Shown: positions 1-6,811, numbered from the stretch's first letter. The stretch is DNA of 6,981 bases from Rudanella sp. (GCA_026785985.1 JAJAYX010000640.1:1-6981); one strand, 5' to 3'. A program made the numbers and translations. The notes: generated by a model from the letters alone, not told the origin.

Positions 1-259
1 CACCCGCATCGCTATCCGTGGCATCGTTGCCCAAATTAGCCGTGGTGAAGGTAAAGCCGCCCGGAGCCGTGAAGACCACCGAATACTGACCCGGATCCAG
101 ATTCGTAAACAAATACGTGCCCGATCCCGATGTCGTCTGGCTGGCAATGGCGGAGCCGTTGCTGAACAAAGTCACTGTCACATTGGCCACACCCGTCTCG
201 GTGGCATCCTGCTGACCGTTGCTGTTCGAGTCAAGCCACACATAGTTGCCCAGACTCGC
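1..259 (-). repeat. SdrD-B-like repeat 5 (partial, cut by the window edge)
   Basis: This unit starts ASLGNYVWLDSNSNGQQ. It keeps the short-loop variant (DATETGVANV), the LFSNG motif, PGQYSVVFTAPGG, and ends at TDSDAG at the edge of the window. At least part of this unit, and probably more units, lie to the left. Confidence 0.85.
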
Positions 260-622
260 CTTCAACGGAATCAGACCTGCGTCAATCGTGGGGTTGTTCT
301 CCCCCGCCGACAAACTTACGATCCCCGTGGCCCCGGCCTGACCGGTTACACTGCTCACGTTGGAGTCGGTGGCCGGATTGCCCTGCAAGCCTGTAGTGAA
401 CGTCGTTCCTGCCGGGGCCGTGAAGACCACGTAGTACTGACCCGGCTGCAAGCCCGTGAAGCTGTAGAAGCCGCTGGTATTCGTGGTCGCGCTGCCAATT
501 GGCGTAGCGTTACCCACTATGTACAACTGTGCTAATACACCCGGAACTGGTGGCTCCATACCCATCGGCCCCTGCTGACCGTCGCCATTGTTGTCGAACC
601 AGACGTAATCGCCCAGACTCGC
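260..622 (-). repeat. SdrD-B-like repeat 4 (121 aa)
   Basis: This unit starts ASLGDYVWFDNNGDGQQ and has the long loop variant (GPMGMEPPVPG), like repeat 1. It ends NNPTIDAGLIPLK, identical in its last 13 residues to repeat 3. Confidence 0.85.
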
Positions 623-976
623 TTTCAATGGAATCAGACCCGCGTCAATCGTTGGATTATTCTCCCCTGCTGTCAGGCTCACAATAGCCGTGCCTCCCAA
701 CTGCCCCGTCGTACTGTTGACGTTCGAGTCGGTGGCTGTGCTGCTGCCCGCCAGCGGAGTCGTGAAGGTTGTGCCCACCGGAGCGGTGAAGACCACCTGG
801 TAGCTACCCGGAGTCAAGCCCGTGAACGAGTACAGAACCGATGTCGAGGTTGACGTGGTGGCAACCGCCGATCCATTACTATATAAGGTAACCGTTACGT
901 TGGGAACACCCGGTTCGCCGGAGTCCTGTACCCCATTACCGTTATTATCTAACCATACATAATCACCCAACGAAGC
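623..976 (-). repeat. SdrD-B-like repeat 3 (118 aa)
   Basis: This unit starts ASLGDYVWLDNNGNGVQ and ends NNPTIDAGLIPLK. Its last third and the start of the next unit closely match repeat 4/5 at DNA level (for example ACGATTGACGC, GGTCTGATTCC and GCGAGTCTGGGC in both). This points to recent duplication or gene conversion between units. Confidence 0.85.
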
Positions 977-1324
977 GGGTAATACGGTTATTGGCACCAA
1001 GCCAGCATCTACTGTCGTCAGGTTTTGACCGGGCGACAGCGTGTACACTGGCGTGAAACCACCCGTACCGGCATCACTGTCCGTATTGTCGTTGCCCGTG
1101 TTCGGAATCGTAAACGTGCTGCCCGCAGGTGCCGTGAACTGAACCGAATAGCCGCCCGGAACCAGACCCGTGAAGCTGTAGAAGCCCGATAGGTTGGTGC
1201 TTGTGGTAGCGACTACCGAACCGTTGCTTTACAGCGTGACAATTACGCCACCTACACCACCTTCGCCGGGATCCTGCTGACCGTTACTGTTGGTATCGCT
1301 CCAGACAAAGTCACCCAATGAAGC
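977..1324 (-). repeat. SdrD-B-like repeat 2 (116 aa), carries the nonsense codon
   Basis: This unit starts ASLGDFVWSDTNSNGQQ and ends VDAGLVPITVLP. It is complete apart from the Tyr-to-stop change 32 codons into the repeat. Apart from that codon it looks as well conserved as its neighbours. Confidence 0.85.
1229..1231 (-). other. In-frame nonsense codon (TAA) inside B-like repeat 2
   Basis: The minus strand reads GTC ACG CTG TAA AGC AAC GGT. At the same place repeat 3 reads TTA TAT AGT AAT GGA (LYSNG) and repeat 5 reads TTG TTC AGC AAC GGC (LFSNG). The stop therefore replaces an expected TAC or TAT Tyr codon through one base change, with no shift of frame before or after it. Confidence 0.9.
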
Positions 1325-2920
1325 GGGCAATGGCACTAGACCCCCATCCACTGTTGAGTTGCTTTCGCCACCACTCAAAGTATAAGTCTGTGTTTGTCCG
1401 GTCAGGGGGTTCGCATCGCTGTCGGTTACATCGGAACCAACGTTTGCGTTCGTGTAGGTAAATCCAGTTGGTGCGGTAAATACGACATAATATTCACCCG
1501 GAATAAGATTAGGGAAGAAATACTTTCCACTGCCATCCGTCACCGTTGTTGATAAAGCCGTTGTGTTTCCAGGCTGGAAAAGTTGAACGGTTACGCCCGA
1601 AACGGGAGGTTCCAGAGCAGCCGTACCTTGTTGACCATCGCGATTATTATCTAACCATACGTAATCACCCAAACTGGCCAGTGGTCCTGGGTCAACCTGG
1701 ATATTACAACAATTGGTAGCCTGACATCCGCTTAGGGAGGCAGCTACCGAATACGTACCCGTACTTTTAATAATCAGATTTCCATTGGCATCTACTGATG
1801 CCTCAGTCGCTGGCACATTAGGACCACCAACCAGATTGGCTCCTTTGAAATACTGAACGCCCGAAAATCCGGCCGGAGCCGAAACCGTATATTCTTCACC
1901 GGCATATAAAAGCAGCGGCACTGAAAAACAAACGTTGTCCAGATCGTCTTCCAGGTAACTCCCGTTGTTGGGCACCGAATCGCTGTCCGATTGATCAGCG
2001 GCTGTTACTTCAGCCGTCAAAAATGCAACGCCCCGTTCAATCACTGTGGCGGTAATCTGAACGGTCGACGAACTGTTGGCCGACAGGGAAGCAATAGCCC
2101 AGTTGCCGGTGGCTAACGTATAACTTGGTGCCCCTGTCGAAGCAACATACGAAGTAGCCGAAACATAGCCTGCGGGGAGAGTCACTTTCAGCCTGACATT
2201 GGTAGCCGCCGTGGTGGAGCTATTGGTGACAGTAACTGTGTAGGTAACGACTCCATTTGGGGCCGGATTAGCATTACTAATAACAGCATCGACCATCAGG
2301 TCGGTTATTGCTGTTTGAGCGGATGCCCCCAAAGACAGGAACACAAGCGCGAACGACATAACCAGCGAACTTATAAAAGTTCGCTGACCATATACGTGCT
2401 CAGGTTTATGAGCAGATAAGCTCAGGGGGGGGCCGTCGGCGAACCCGTATGGACCCCCGGCCCATCGGACTGACCCTGCCTCAGTACCAAAACGAACCCA
2501 CCGGCGACACTGCTGCCAGAGGAGTCGAATCAGGTTGATGCTGTTCTTCAGTAAAGGTTGCTCATTCATTGGTAAATGTGATAAAGAAAGTTGATTCGGT
2601 AATTGATCAGAAGAGTTTACAGGAGATCGGTCGGGGGGATCAACCCGCATACCAAACCCATAGCGGGTATAGATGGGTGAAGCACGCCTTCGGCCCATTT
2701 GCTGTTTAGGCAGTTGTACAGCCCATCCAGAGGGGGGCGATGCTGTATTGACCCAGGAGCGGGCAAACAGAACCAGTGTTCTGATGAGTTGGGCAACCAT
2801 CAGATACCATCGGCCGGTTAGTTGTGGCCGATGCGCTGATTCATTACGGGCAGATCGACGGCGTAGGGTATCACCGTGTTCAGTCAGTAAGGTAGATGTG
2901 TTATTCCTCTGCTGCTTCAT
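1229..2920 (-). CDS. Secreted SD-repeat surface protein (DUF11 + SdrD-B-like repeats), N-terminal part ending at an in-frame TAA
   Basis: This is a probable cell-surface adhesin or matrix protein; its ligand is unknown. Numbering from the ATG at 2918-2920 gives 563 residues. Residues 1-180 are an Arg/Trp-rich leader. Residues 181-201 are hydrophobic and end in ASA|Q, a signal-peptidase-I-like site. A DUF11 domain follows at about 204-318 (PNGVVTYTVTVTN motif), then a Cys-containing Ig-like stretch at about 319-413. B-like repeat 1 spans 415-532, and repeat 2 starts at 533 and is cut at 563. Repeats open with ASLGDYVW and a DxNxDG loop, as in calcium-binding B domains. The start is uncertain. 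The frame opens after stops just upstream of a GTG at 3016. ATG 2920 is preferred because a leader module recurs in this frame, and ATG 2569 (446 aa) is a good alternative. Relatives usually end in a type IX secretion or gliding-type C-terminus, which is not visible here. Family assignment is sure; the start and the intactness of the gene are not. Confidence 0.85.
   Translation of the reverse strand: MKQQRNNTSTLLTEHGDTLRRRSARNESAHRPQLTGRWYLMVAQLIRTLVLFARSWVNTASPPSGWAVQLPKQQMGRRRASPIYTRYGFGMRVDPPDRSPVNSSDQLPNQLSLSHLPMNEQPLLKNSINLIRLLWQQCRRWVRFGTEAGSVRWAGGPYGFADGPPLSLSAHKPEHVYGQRTFISSLVMSFALVFLSLGASAQTAITDLMVDAVISNANPAPNGVVTYTVTVTNSSTTAATNVRLKVTLPAGYVSATSYVASTGAPSYTLATGNWAIASLSANSSSTVQITATVIERGVAFLTAEVTAADQSDSDSVPNNGSYLEDDLDNVCFSVPLLLYAGEEYTVSAPAGFSGVQYFKGANLVGGPNVPATEASVDANGNLIIKSTGTYSVAASLSGCQATNCCNIQVDPGPLASLGDYVWLDNNRDGQQGTAALEPPVSGVTVQLFQPGNTTALSTTVTDGSGKYFFPNLIPGEYYVVFTAPTGFTYTNANVGSDVTDSDANPLTGQTQTYTLSGGESNSTVDGGLVPLPASLGDFVWSDTNSNGQQDPGEGGVGGVIVTL
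1325..1678 (-). repeat. SdrD-B-like repeat 1 (118 aa)
   Basis: This is the first complete B-like unit. It runs from ASLGDYVWLDNNRDGQQ to DGGLVPLP, with GKYFFPNLIPGEYYVVFTAP in the middle. It carries the longer loop variant with EPPV after the DxNxDG motif, as does repeat 4, while repeats 2, 3 and 5 have the shorter D(P/S/A)xE variant. It follows the Cys-containing Ig-like region directly. Confidence 0.85.
1967..2311 (-). other. DUF11 domain of the SD-repeat protein
   Basis: The first mature domain shows the DUF11 pattern: NANPAPNGVVTYTVTVTN, then ATNVRLKVTLPAGY, and a closing VTAADQSDSDSVPNNG. DUF11 is an extracellular beta-sandwich, often found singly or in tandem before SD-type repeats in bacterial surface proteins. 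Confidence 0.8.
2318..2380 (-). other. Signal-peptide-like hydrophobic segment of the SD-repeat protein
   Basis: The segment TFISSLVMSFALVFLSLGAS, followed by A and then Q, has a hydrophobic core of about 18 residues after YGQR. It has a small-x-small cleavage site before Gln, common in Bacteroidota exported proteins. It lies about 180 residues from the preferred start and about 63 from the alternative start at 2569, so the leader is unusually long with either. Confidence 0.7.
2492..2536 (-). repeat. Leader module, copy B
   Basis: NLIRLLWQQCRRWVR (residues 129-143 from ATG 2920) is the second copy of the LIR-x-L...R-x-W-V motif. It is followed by YGFADGPP (from 2449) and then the signal-like segment. 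It starts 11 residues after the alternative ATG at 2569, so copy B alone could be the normal leader and copy A an extra one. Confidence 0.45.
2747..2791 (-). repeat. Leader module, copy A
   Basis: The translated stretch QLIRTLVLFARSWVN (residues 44-58 from ATG 2920) resembles NLIRLLWQQCRRWVR, further on in the same frame. They share 7 of 15 residues (L, I, R, L, R, W, V) without gaps. After each copy comes a YGF...PP motif in the same frame (here at 2624-2662). The family meaning of this leader is not known to me. Confidence 0.45.
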
Positions 2921-3009
2921 TTTTGGGGCAGAATATAAGATTGTGCCAAAGACCCCCGAACAAATATTCCAGAATAATCGCTTACAGCGACACTGGGCAT
3001 TGTCGGAAA

Positions 3010-3052
3010 TTGGCACTTTTTACTACTTCAGAAGTATCTAAAACTATGCCAA
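3010..3052. repeat. Imperfect palindrome upstream of the SD-repeat gene
   Basis: TTGGCA at the left and TGCCAA at the right flank a central TACTTC-A-GAAGTA (3024-3036). The two arms agree over about 20 positions when a 2-nt gap is allowed. It could be an operator or an RNA hairpin in the leader transcript. It lies about 90-130 nt before ATG 2920. Confidence 0.5.
3040..3051 (-). repeat. 12-bp direct repeat, proximal copy
   Basis: The minus-strand sequence TGGCATAGTTTT is identical to the copy at 3211-3222, 171 bp upstream. Here it continues AGATAC, so the -12 GC of a sigma-54 site is missing. It may be a degenerate promoter or a protein-binding site. It also forms one arm of the palindrome at 3010-3052. 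Confidence 0.5.
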
Positions 3053-3072
3053 AACCAATTGGCGATTGGTTT
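3052..3072. repeat. Perfect 8-bp inverted repeat (hairpin)
   Basis: AAACCAAT and ATTGGTTT flank a 5-nt loop (tggcg), directly next to the imperfect palindrome. No T-tract of terminator length follows on either strand, so it is more likely a binding site or a leader hairpin than a terminator. Confidence 0.45.
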
Positions 3073-3206
3073 AAAACATTTCAGGAGCCGTAAACACTTG
3101 ATAATAAGGTATTTTCCTATCTAAAACGCACCTAATAATTTAAGAATCATTATTAAGCAGCACCGTCAGTTCAGTAATAATTAGTTTCTTGTGATCCGTG
3201 CCATTT

Positions 3207-3223
3207 AGCGAAAACTATGCCAG
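3207..3223 (-). promoter_or_regulatory. Sigma-54-like -24/-12 element
   Basis: The minus strand reads CTGGCATAGTTTTCGCT. This fits the YTGGCAYrNNNNTTGCW consensus with the right GG-to-GC spacing and one mismatch in the -12 half (TCGCT for TTGCW). It points toward the SD-repeat gene, about 290 nt before ATG 2920. No activator gene is visible in the window, so this is a candidate only. Confidence 0.3.
3211..3222 (-). repeat. 12-bp direct repeat, distal copy
   Basis: This is an exact second copy of TGGCATAGTTTT. It continues CGCT, which completes the sigma-54-like element at this place. Confidence 0.5.
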
Positions 3224-3470
3224 ATAAGCCAATCTTCAACAAGATAACATCATATGCTGAATGAACGTTGTTACCAGCAAACAATAGGTAAGTAACCTTG
3301 TAAGCCGATAGTACAGGAAAAGTGAGAGAGAATATGCCGAAGGCAGAAGTGATTACCAGTCAATCAACGAATAAAGGGCAGACTGAATAGCCCACAAATA
3401 TAGCCACATGTTGTTACAAATCACTTAGATCTCTACTTTTTTCAGTAGTAGTCGCAACATACGAACTGAC

Positions 3471-3522
3471 AAAAAAGGCATTGGGTGATTGATAAGCCAG
3501 ACAGCTTCATCACCCAATGCCT
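3471..3522 (-). terminator. Intrinsic terminator of the outer-membrane protein gene
   Basis: A perfect 14-bp inverted repeat (AGGCATTGGGTGAT at 3476-3489 and its complement at 3509-3522) encloses a 19-nt loop with a smaller AAGC/GCTT stem inside. On the minus strand the stem is followed by TTTTTT. It begins 22 nt after the stop codon at 3545, the usual place for a factor-independent terminator. It separates the operon from the SD-repeat gene. Confidence 0.88.
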
Positions 3523-3544
3523 GAATTCACACCACCACTAAATT

Positions 3545-6500
3545 TTAAAAATCGTAGCCCAGCGTGAGGTAGGGGATCGCCGTGTTCACCACATTATTTT
3601 CCAGTCCCCAGGCATAATCAAACTTCACGTAATACCCCAAAAGCATAGTCCGTGCCCCCACGCCATACCCAATCAGGAAAGGGTTTTTGAAGTTTGTTAC
3701 CGTAGCTAAAAATGGCAGGTTTCCGCCACCGACAACTTCGGTGTTCAGGTTGTTTTGTCGGTTAAATGGGCCCTGTCCCGACCAGGCAGTGCCCACATCG
3801 GAGAAGGCAACTAACTGAAGATTACGCAAGAAATTAGATGTAATATTACCTCGATATAAATACTTAACCAGTGGCAAACGCAACTCCGCATTGAGGAGCA
3901 TATGGCTATTCCCAGTCAGTTTGCCTAGCCGGAATCCACGCAGGTTCGTCACATAATCCAGGAAGAAAATATCCCGATAGTCATCCCGCGATTGCACCAG
4001 TCCGTTCGGGATCAGCAATGGATTCGTAGCCACCGCTTCTTTCTGGGGTGCTATCCAGTTTTCCATACCTCCCAGCGTACTCTGCTTGGGTGCCGGGCCA
4101 CCCGACTGACTCACCGACAGGCGAACAGCCAACATGAGATCGCGGTGAATTTTCTGGTAATGCCGCAGGTCGATAGTCAACCGGCGGAAGCTTTGCGACG
4201 ATGAACGAATACCCGCGTAGTTCTCGAATTTCACTTTCGCACGGGTTCCTTCGATCATATTCATGCCATTGATCTTCGAGTTATCATACACAAACTCGCC
4301 CCGGAGGCCCGCATAATCAGAGGTTCGGTCGGCTTCGGCAATGTTCAGTAACTCAATCCGGCGGGTCAGCGCATAGAACGGCGAAACGGTGAAGCGGGTC
4401 GTTACTGAGATCGGATACGAAGCCGATAATGAGACCCGGTTGTAGCGATACTTCTGATTCAACGACTCATTATCGAGATAGAGCGTTTGCCGATCTACCC
4501 GAACACCAAAGTCAATCCGGTTGGTCAGGTTATGGTATTCGGCAAATAGGTCACTGTTGCGGAGGGTGGTTGTGATGAACAGACCGGCTTTGATAATGTG
4601 GTTTTCCAACAGATCATTCATGGTGATGTTCTGGGAAAAACCAAAGCCCCGAATCGGGTCGATACGCCACGATGAACTGGCATCATTGGCAATGAACAAA
4701 CCACGATAATCGAAAGGCCCCCGAATAGTTATGTTCTCCCGTCGGCGGTTGCGCAGAATGGGCGAACTGGCCGATGCCAGCGGAATGCCCGAACTCCGGC
4801 GTTGCCGAAACTCAGCCGCTTTCACCACCTCCGGGTCAAACTGGTAATTGTCCGTATCGACTTCGCCCGGTTCCAAAGCCAGCCGACCGGGGACAGCCGC
4901 CGTTGTGGAGGTGGTCGGGCTGGTAGCCGATGCCTGAGTAGTATCAGTCCGGGCTGGTGGCGAAGCAACTACTTTAGGCATATTGTTGATGCCCAATAAC
5001 ACATTTCGCTGGGTGGGTGCCATTGCCTGCGAGGTGTTCAGGGGCAATTGAGACCGGTAGCCAATATATACCTCGCCGTTCCGAAGAGCACTATACACAA
5101 ATCCACCGTTTGCCGGAATCAAATCATACTGACGGATGCTGCTCGGAAAGGCTGTTATCTGGCTCACCGTTGAGGCCGCCGTGCTGTCGCTTATTGACAG
5201 GCGGTACAGATTCTGAATGCCGCTGGCTGTGCCCAGAAAATAAATAGTGTTCTCGCTGCCGGCAATGGGCCGCACCGCATTGGTCAGGGTGTCGGTCAGG
5301 CGGGTAACGGAGGTTGCCCGCACTCCCCCCTCGTGCCGGAACAGGGAGTACCGATCCCGGATAGTCCGAAACGATCCTTTATCCACGCCCAGCGTATCCG
5401 CCGAGCGATTCGACGCAAAAACAATATCGCGCGAACTACGGCCCACAAACACGGGATTAATGTCGTCGTAGAGGTCGTTGGTGAGTTGAGCGTAGTTACC
5501 CCGGCTGATACTATACAGAAAAATATCGTTCTGACCGCGCCGGTCCGCACTCATCACCAGGCTTCCCCCGTCGTCGGAGGCATCAATGCCCACAATTTGT
5601 GTCAGCCCATTTATGGCTTGCCGGGACCGCTGCTTGGGCCGCTTATCGAGGTCGGTATATATATATAGGTATGACTTCCCGTTTTCGTCAGTCACCACCA
5701 CCAGATTATTATCGCGCTGCCAGGCCACCAGCGGGGTGCTGTTGAAGGTGGCATGGCCATCGAGCCGGTAGCCTCCCTGCAAAACTGAGTAGCGTTTTTT
5801 GGTCGCCGTGTCATACACGTCAACACTGAATTTGCCATCGTTAACCGTCGAAAAGGCAATCAGCGACTTATCGGGACTAATTTTGACATCATTTAGAATC
5901 TGATCGATACCCGCCCGCCGGATAGCGATGGTGGCATCGTCGGAGCCTCCCGCCGAAGGTATTGCTTTAGCCATATTGGCGTAATACTCGCGCCACTCGC
6001 GCAGGAACCGGCCATAAGGAACCCCCAGCGTGCTTTGAATACTGCTCTGCTCGTTCCGAATGATTCGGGTGAGGTTCAAAATGTTCGAGATATTATCCCG
6101 ACCATACTTCTGGGCAATGTAGTTCCAGATGGAGTGGCCAACGCGCTCGGCATCGCGGCCCTGCAACAGGTTAGGTTTCCGAATGATGCGGCTCACCGAC
6201 GCATCGCGCATGTAATCGTCCAGCTCTACACTGTAACCTCCGGCAATGTAGGAAGCAATGCCGGGCATGAACCAGTCGGGCAGGGTGAGCAATAAGGAAC
6301 TTTGGAGAGCATCTTTCAGACTGCCGCCGTAGAGCATGTCATATACAAACAGCATCGACACGTCGTGAATGAGCCGCTTTTTGAACGTGATCTGATCGCC
6401 GGTAAAGGCAATCTCCAGCCTCGATTTGGCCAGGTCGATTTCGCGGCTGTCCAGCTCGCCTACCACACTGATGCCAATGTTGCTCTGGGCCAGCTCCTGT

Positions 6501-6787
6501 GGCGAATTATACAGAAAAATCTTGATGCGGTTGTAGGGCGTGTAGCCGAGCAACTCGGTGATCCGGTCAAACTCCGACTCGGCATATTGCGCTGTCAGGT
6601 TAGCCAGAGTGTTGCCATCCTGGTAGAAATAAATCTCGAAGTTGGCCGTGCGGATAATCTTCCAGTTGAAGTTCCGGTACTGGATTCGATTCTTCCCAAA
6701 TTGTTCGAGGGAAGGATAGTTCTGCGCGTTGGCACTGAGCAGGGCACCAACCCAAAGACACAACAAAAGGATGTACTGCTTGTGCAT
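3545..6787 (-). CDS. Outer-membrane protein: degenerate peptidase-MA-like domain, TolB-like propeller, Omp85-like beta-barrel
   Basis: This 1080-residue protein is probably an outer-membrane barrel with periplasmic domains; its substrate is unknown. A signal peptide (residues 1-21, cleaved ANA|Q) precedes a gluzincin-like region at about 40-275. The HExxH motif expected there is HDVSM at 141-145, and the usual WFxEG reads WFMPG at 172-176, so zinc peptidase activity is unlikely. Residues about 290-580 are a PD40/TolB-like beta-propeller (VKISPDKSLIAFST, DDINPVFVGRSSRDIVFASNR). Residues about 581-690 are a Thr/Ser/Pro-rich linker. Residues about 690-1080 look like an Omp85-superfamily barrel, with LRGF at 949-952, NAELRLPL at 966-973, an FSDVG motif at 995-999, and a C-terminal Phe. 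There are no POTRA domains. The ATG is 24 bp after the stop of the upstream oxidoreductase, so the two are likely co-transcribed. Similar proteins in Bacteroidota are often labelled TolB-like or 'biopolymer transporter Tol', a name taken from the propeller only. The barrel and propeller calls are firm; the role is open. Confidence 0.85.
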   Translation of the reverse strand: MHKQYILLLCLWVGALLSANAQNYPSLEQFGKNRIQYRNFNWKIIRTANFEIYFYQDGNTLANLTAQYAESEFDRITELLGYTPYNRIKIFLYNSPQELAQSNIGISVVGELDSREIDLAKSRLEIAFTGDQITFKKRLIHDVSMLFVYDMLYGGSLKDALQSSLLLTLPDWFMPGIASYIAGGYSVELDDYMRDASVSRIIRKPNLLQGRDAERVGHSIWNYIAQKYGRDNISNILNLTRIIRNEQSSIQSTLGVPYGRFLREWREYYANMAKAIPSAGGSDDATIAIRRAGIDQILNDVKISPDKSLIAFSTVNDGKFSVDVYDTATKKRYSVLQGGYRLDGHATFNSTPLVAWQRDNNLVVVTDENGKSYLYIYTDLDKRPKQRSRQAINGLTQIVGIDASDDGGSLVMSADRRGQNDIFLYSISRGNYAQLTNDLYDDINPVFVGRSSRDIVFASNRSADTLGVDKGSFRTIRDRYSLFRHEGGVRATSVTRLTDTLTNAVRPIAGSENTIYFLGTASGIQNLYRLSISDSTAASTVSQITAFPSSIRQYDLIPANGGFVYSALRNGEVYIGYRSQLPLNTSQAMAPTQRNVLLGINNMPKVVASPPARTDTTQASATSPTTSTTAAVPGRLALEPGEVDTDNYQFDPEVVKAAEFRQRRSSGIPLASASSPILRNRRRENITIRGPFDYRGLFIANDASSSWRIDPIRGFGFSQNITMNDLLENHIIKAGLFITTTLRNSDLFAEYHNLTNRIDFGVRVDRQTLYLDNESLNQKYRYNRVSLSASYPISVTTRFTVSPFYALTRRIELLNIAEADRTSDYAGLRGEFVYDNSKINGMNMIEGTRAKVKFENYAGIRSSSQSFRRLTIDLRHYQKIHRDLMLAVRLSVSQSGGPAPKQSTLGGMENWIAPQKEAVATNPLLIPNGLVQSRDDYRDIFFLDYVTNLRGFRLGKLTGNSHMLLNAELRLPLVKYLYRGNITSNFLRNLQLVAFSDVGTAWSGQGPFNRQNNLNTEVVGGGNLPFLATVTNFKNPFLIGYGVGARTMLLGYYVKFDYAWGLENNVVNTAIPYLTLGYDF

Positions 6788-6811
6788 AAACCGTTTTATA
6801 AATACGCTACA

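Larger units (their letters stand above)
1..1228 (-). pseudogene. In-frame continuation of the SD-repeat protein beyond the TAA (B-like repeats 2-5, runs off the left edge)
   Basis: I translated the minus strand by eye from the base after the TAA. The same frame stays open for 409 codons to the window edge, with no frameshift. It completes repeat 2 (SNGSVVATTST through VDAGLVP), then encodes repeat 3 (976-623), repeat 4 (622-260) and most of repeat 5 (from 259). Each repeat has ASLG[DN]YVW, a DxNxNG-type loop, a central GxYxFTxLxPGxY strand pair, VxFTAPxG, a TDS motif and DAGLxP. If the TAA is real, this part is translated only by readthrough or by internal initiation; an ATG lies at 563-565, but nothing marks it as a start. 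If the TAA is a sequencing error, this entry and the upstream one are a single gene. Codon choice and repeat quality match the upstream part, so any inactivation must be recent. Confidence 0.75.
2921..3470. other. Gene-free AT-rich region, probable regulatory region of the SD-repeat gene
   Basis: No convincing coding frame or structured RNA gene was found here. It holds a 12-bp direct repeat, a palindrome and a hairpin, each listed separately. Two matches to the Bacteroidota -7 consensus TAnnTTTG were seen on the minus strand. An exact TATATTTG lies at 3395-3402, with a TTTG at 3417-3420, but the 14-nt spacing is shorter than usual. A one-mismatch AATATTTG lies at 2961-2968, which would start RNA about 35 nt before ATG 2920. 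Neither is strong. Confidence 0.5.

Noticed and set aside
1..1678. Regularly spaced repeats suggesting a CRISPR or tandem DNA repeat array
   Set aside because: The period is about 350 bp, a multiple of three, and the similarity follows protein motifs. These are protein domain repeats.
2430..2463. GC-rich hairpin (GGGCCG/CGGCCC) as a terminator or riboswitch
   Set aside because: It lies in the open leader frame, has a long loop, and no T-tract follows on either strand. It is more likely a by-product of the poly-C and Gly/Pro codons.
2921..3016. GTG at 3016 as the start of the SD-repeat protein
   Set aside because: It would add 32 Cys-rich residues unlike any export leader and would overlap the edge of the palindrome. 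It remains possible but is less likely than ATG 2920 or 2569.
2673..3041. 122-codon open frame on the plus strand
   Set aside because: It is Cys/Arg-rich, lacks any domain, and overlaps the leader and upstream region of the SD-repeat gene. The minus-strand frame there has internal repeats and continues into a known domain.
3133..3155. TAATAAT/ATTATTA inverted repeat
   Set aside because: It is a seven-base A/T-only match in an AT-rich spacer, readily expected by chance.
5656..5667. (TA)6 microsatellite within the outer-membrane protein gene
   Set aside because: It encodes part of a normal propeller strand (YLYIYTDL) and is too short to be a convincing slippage switch.
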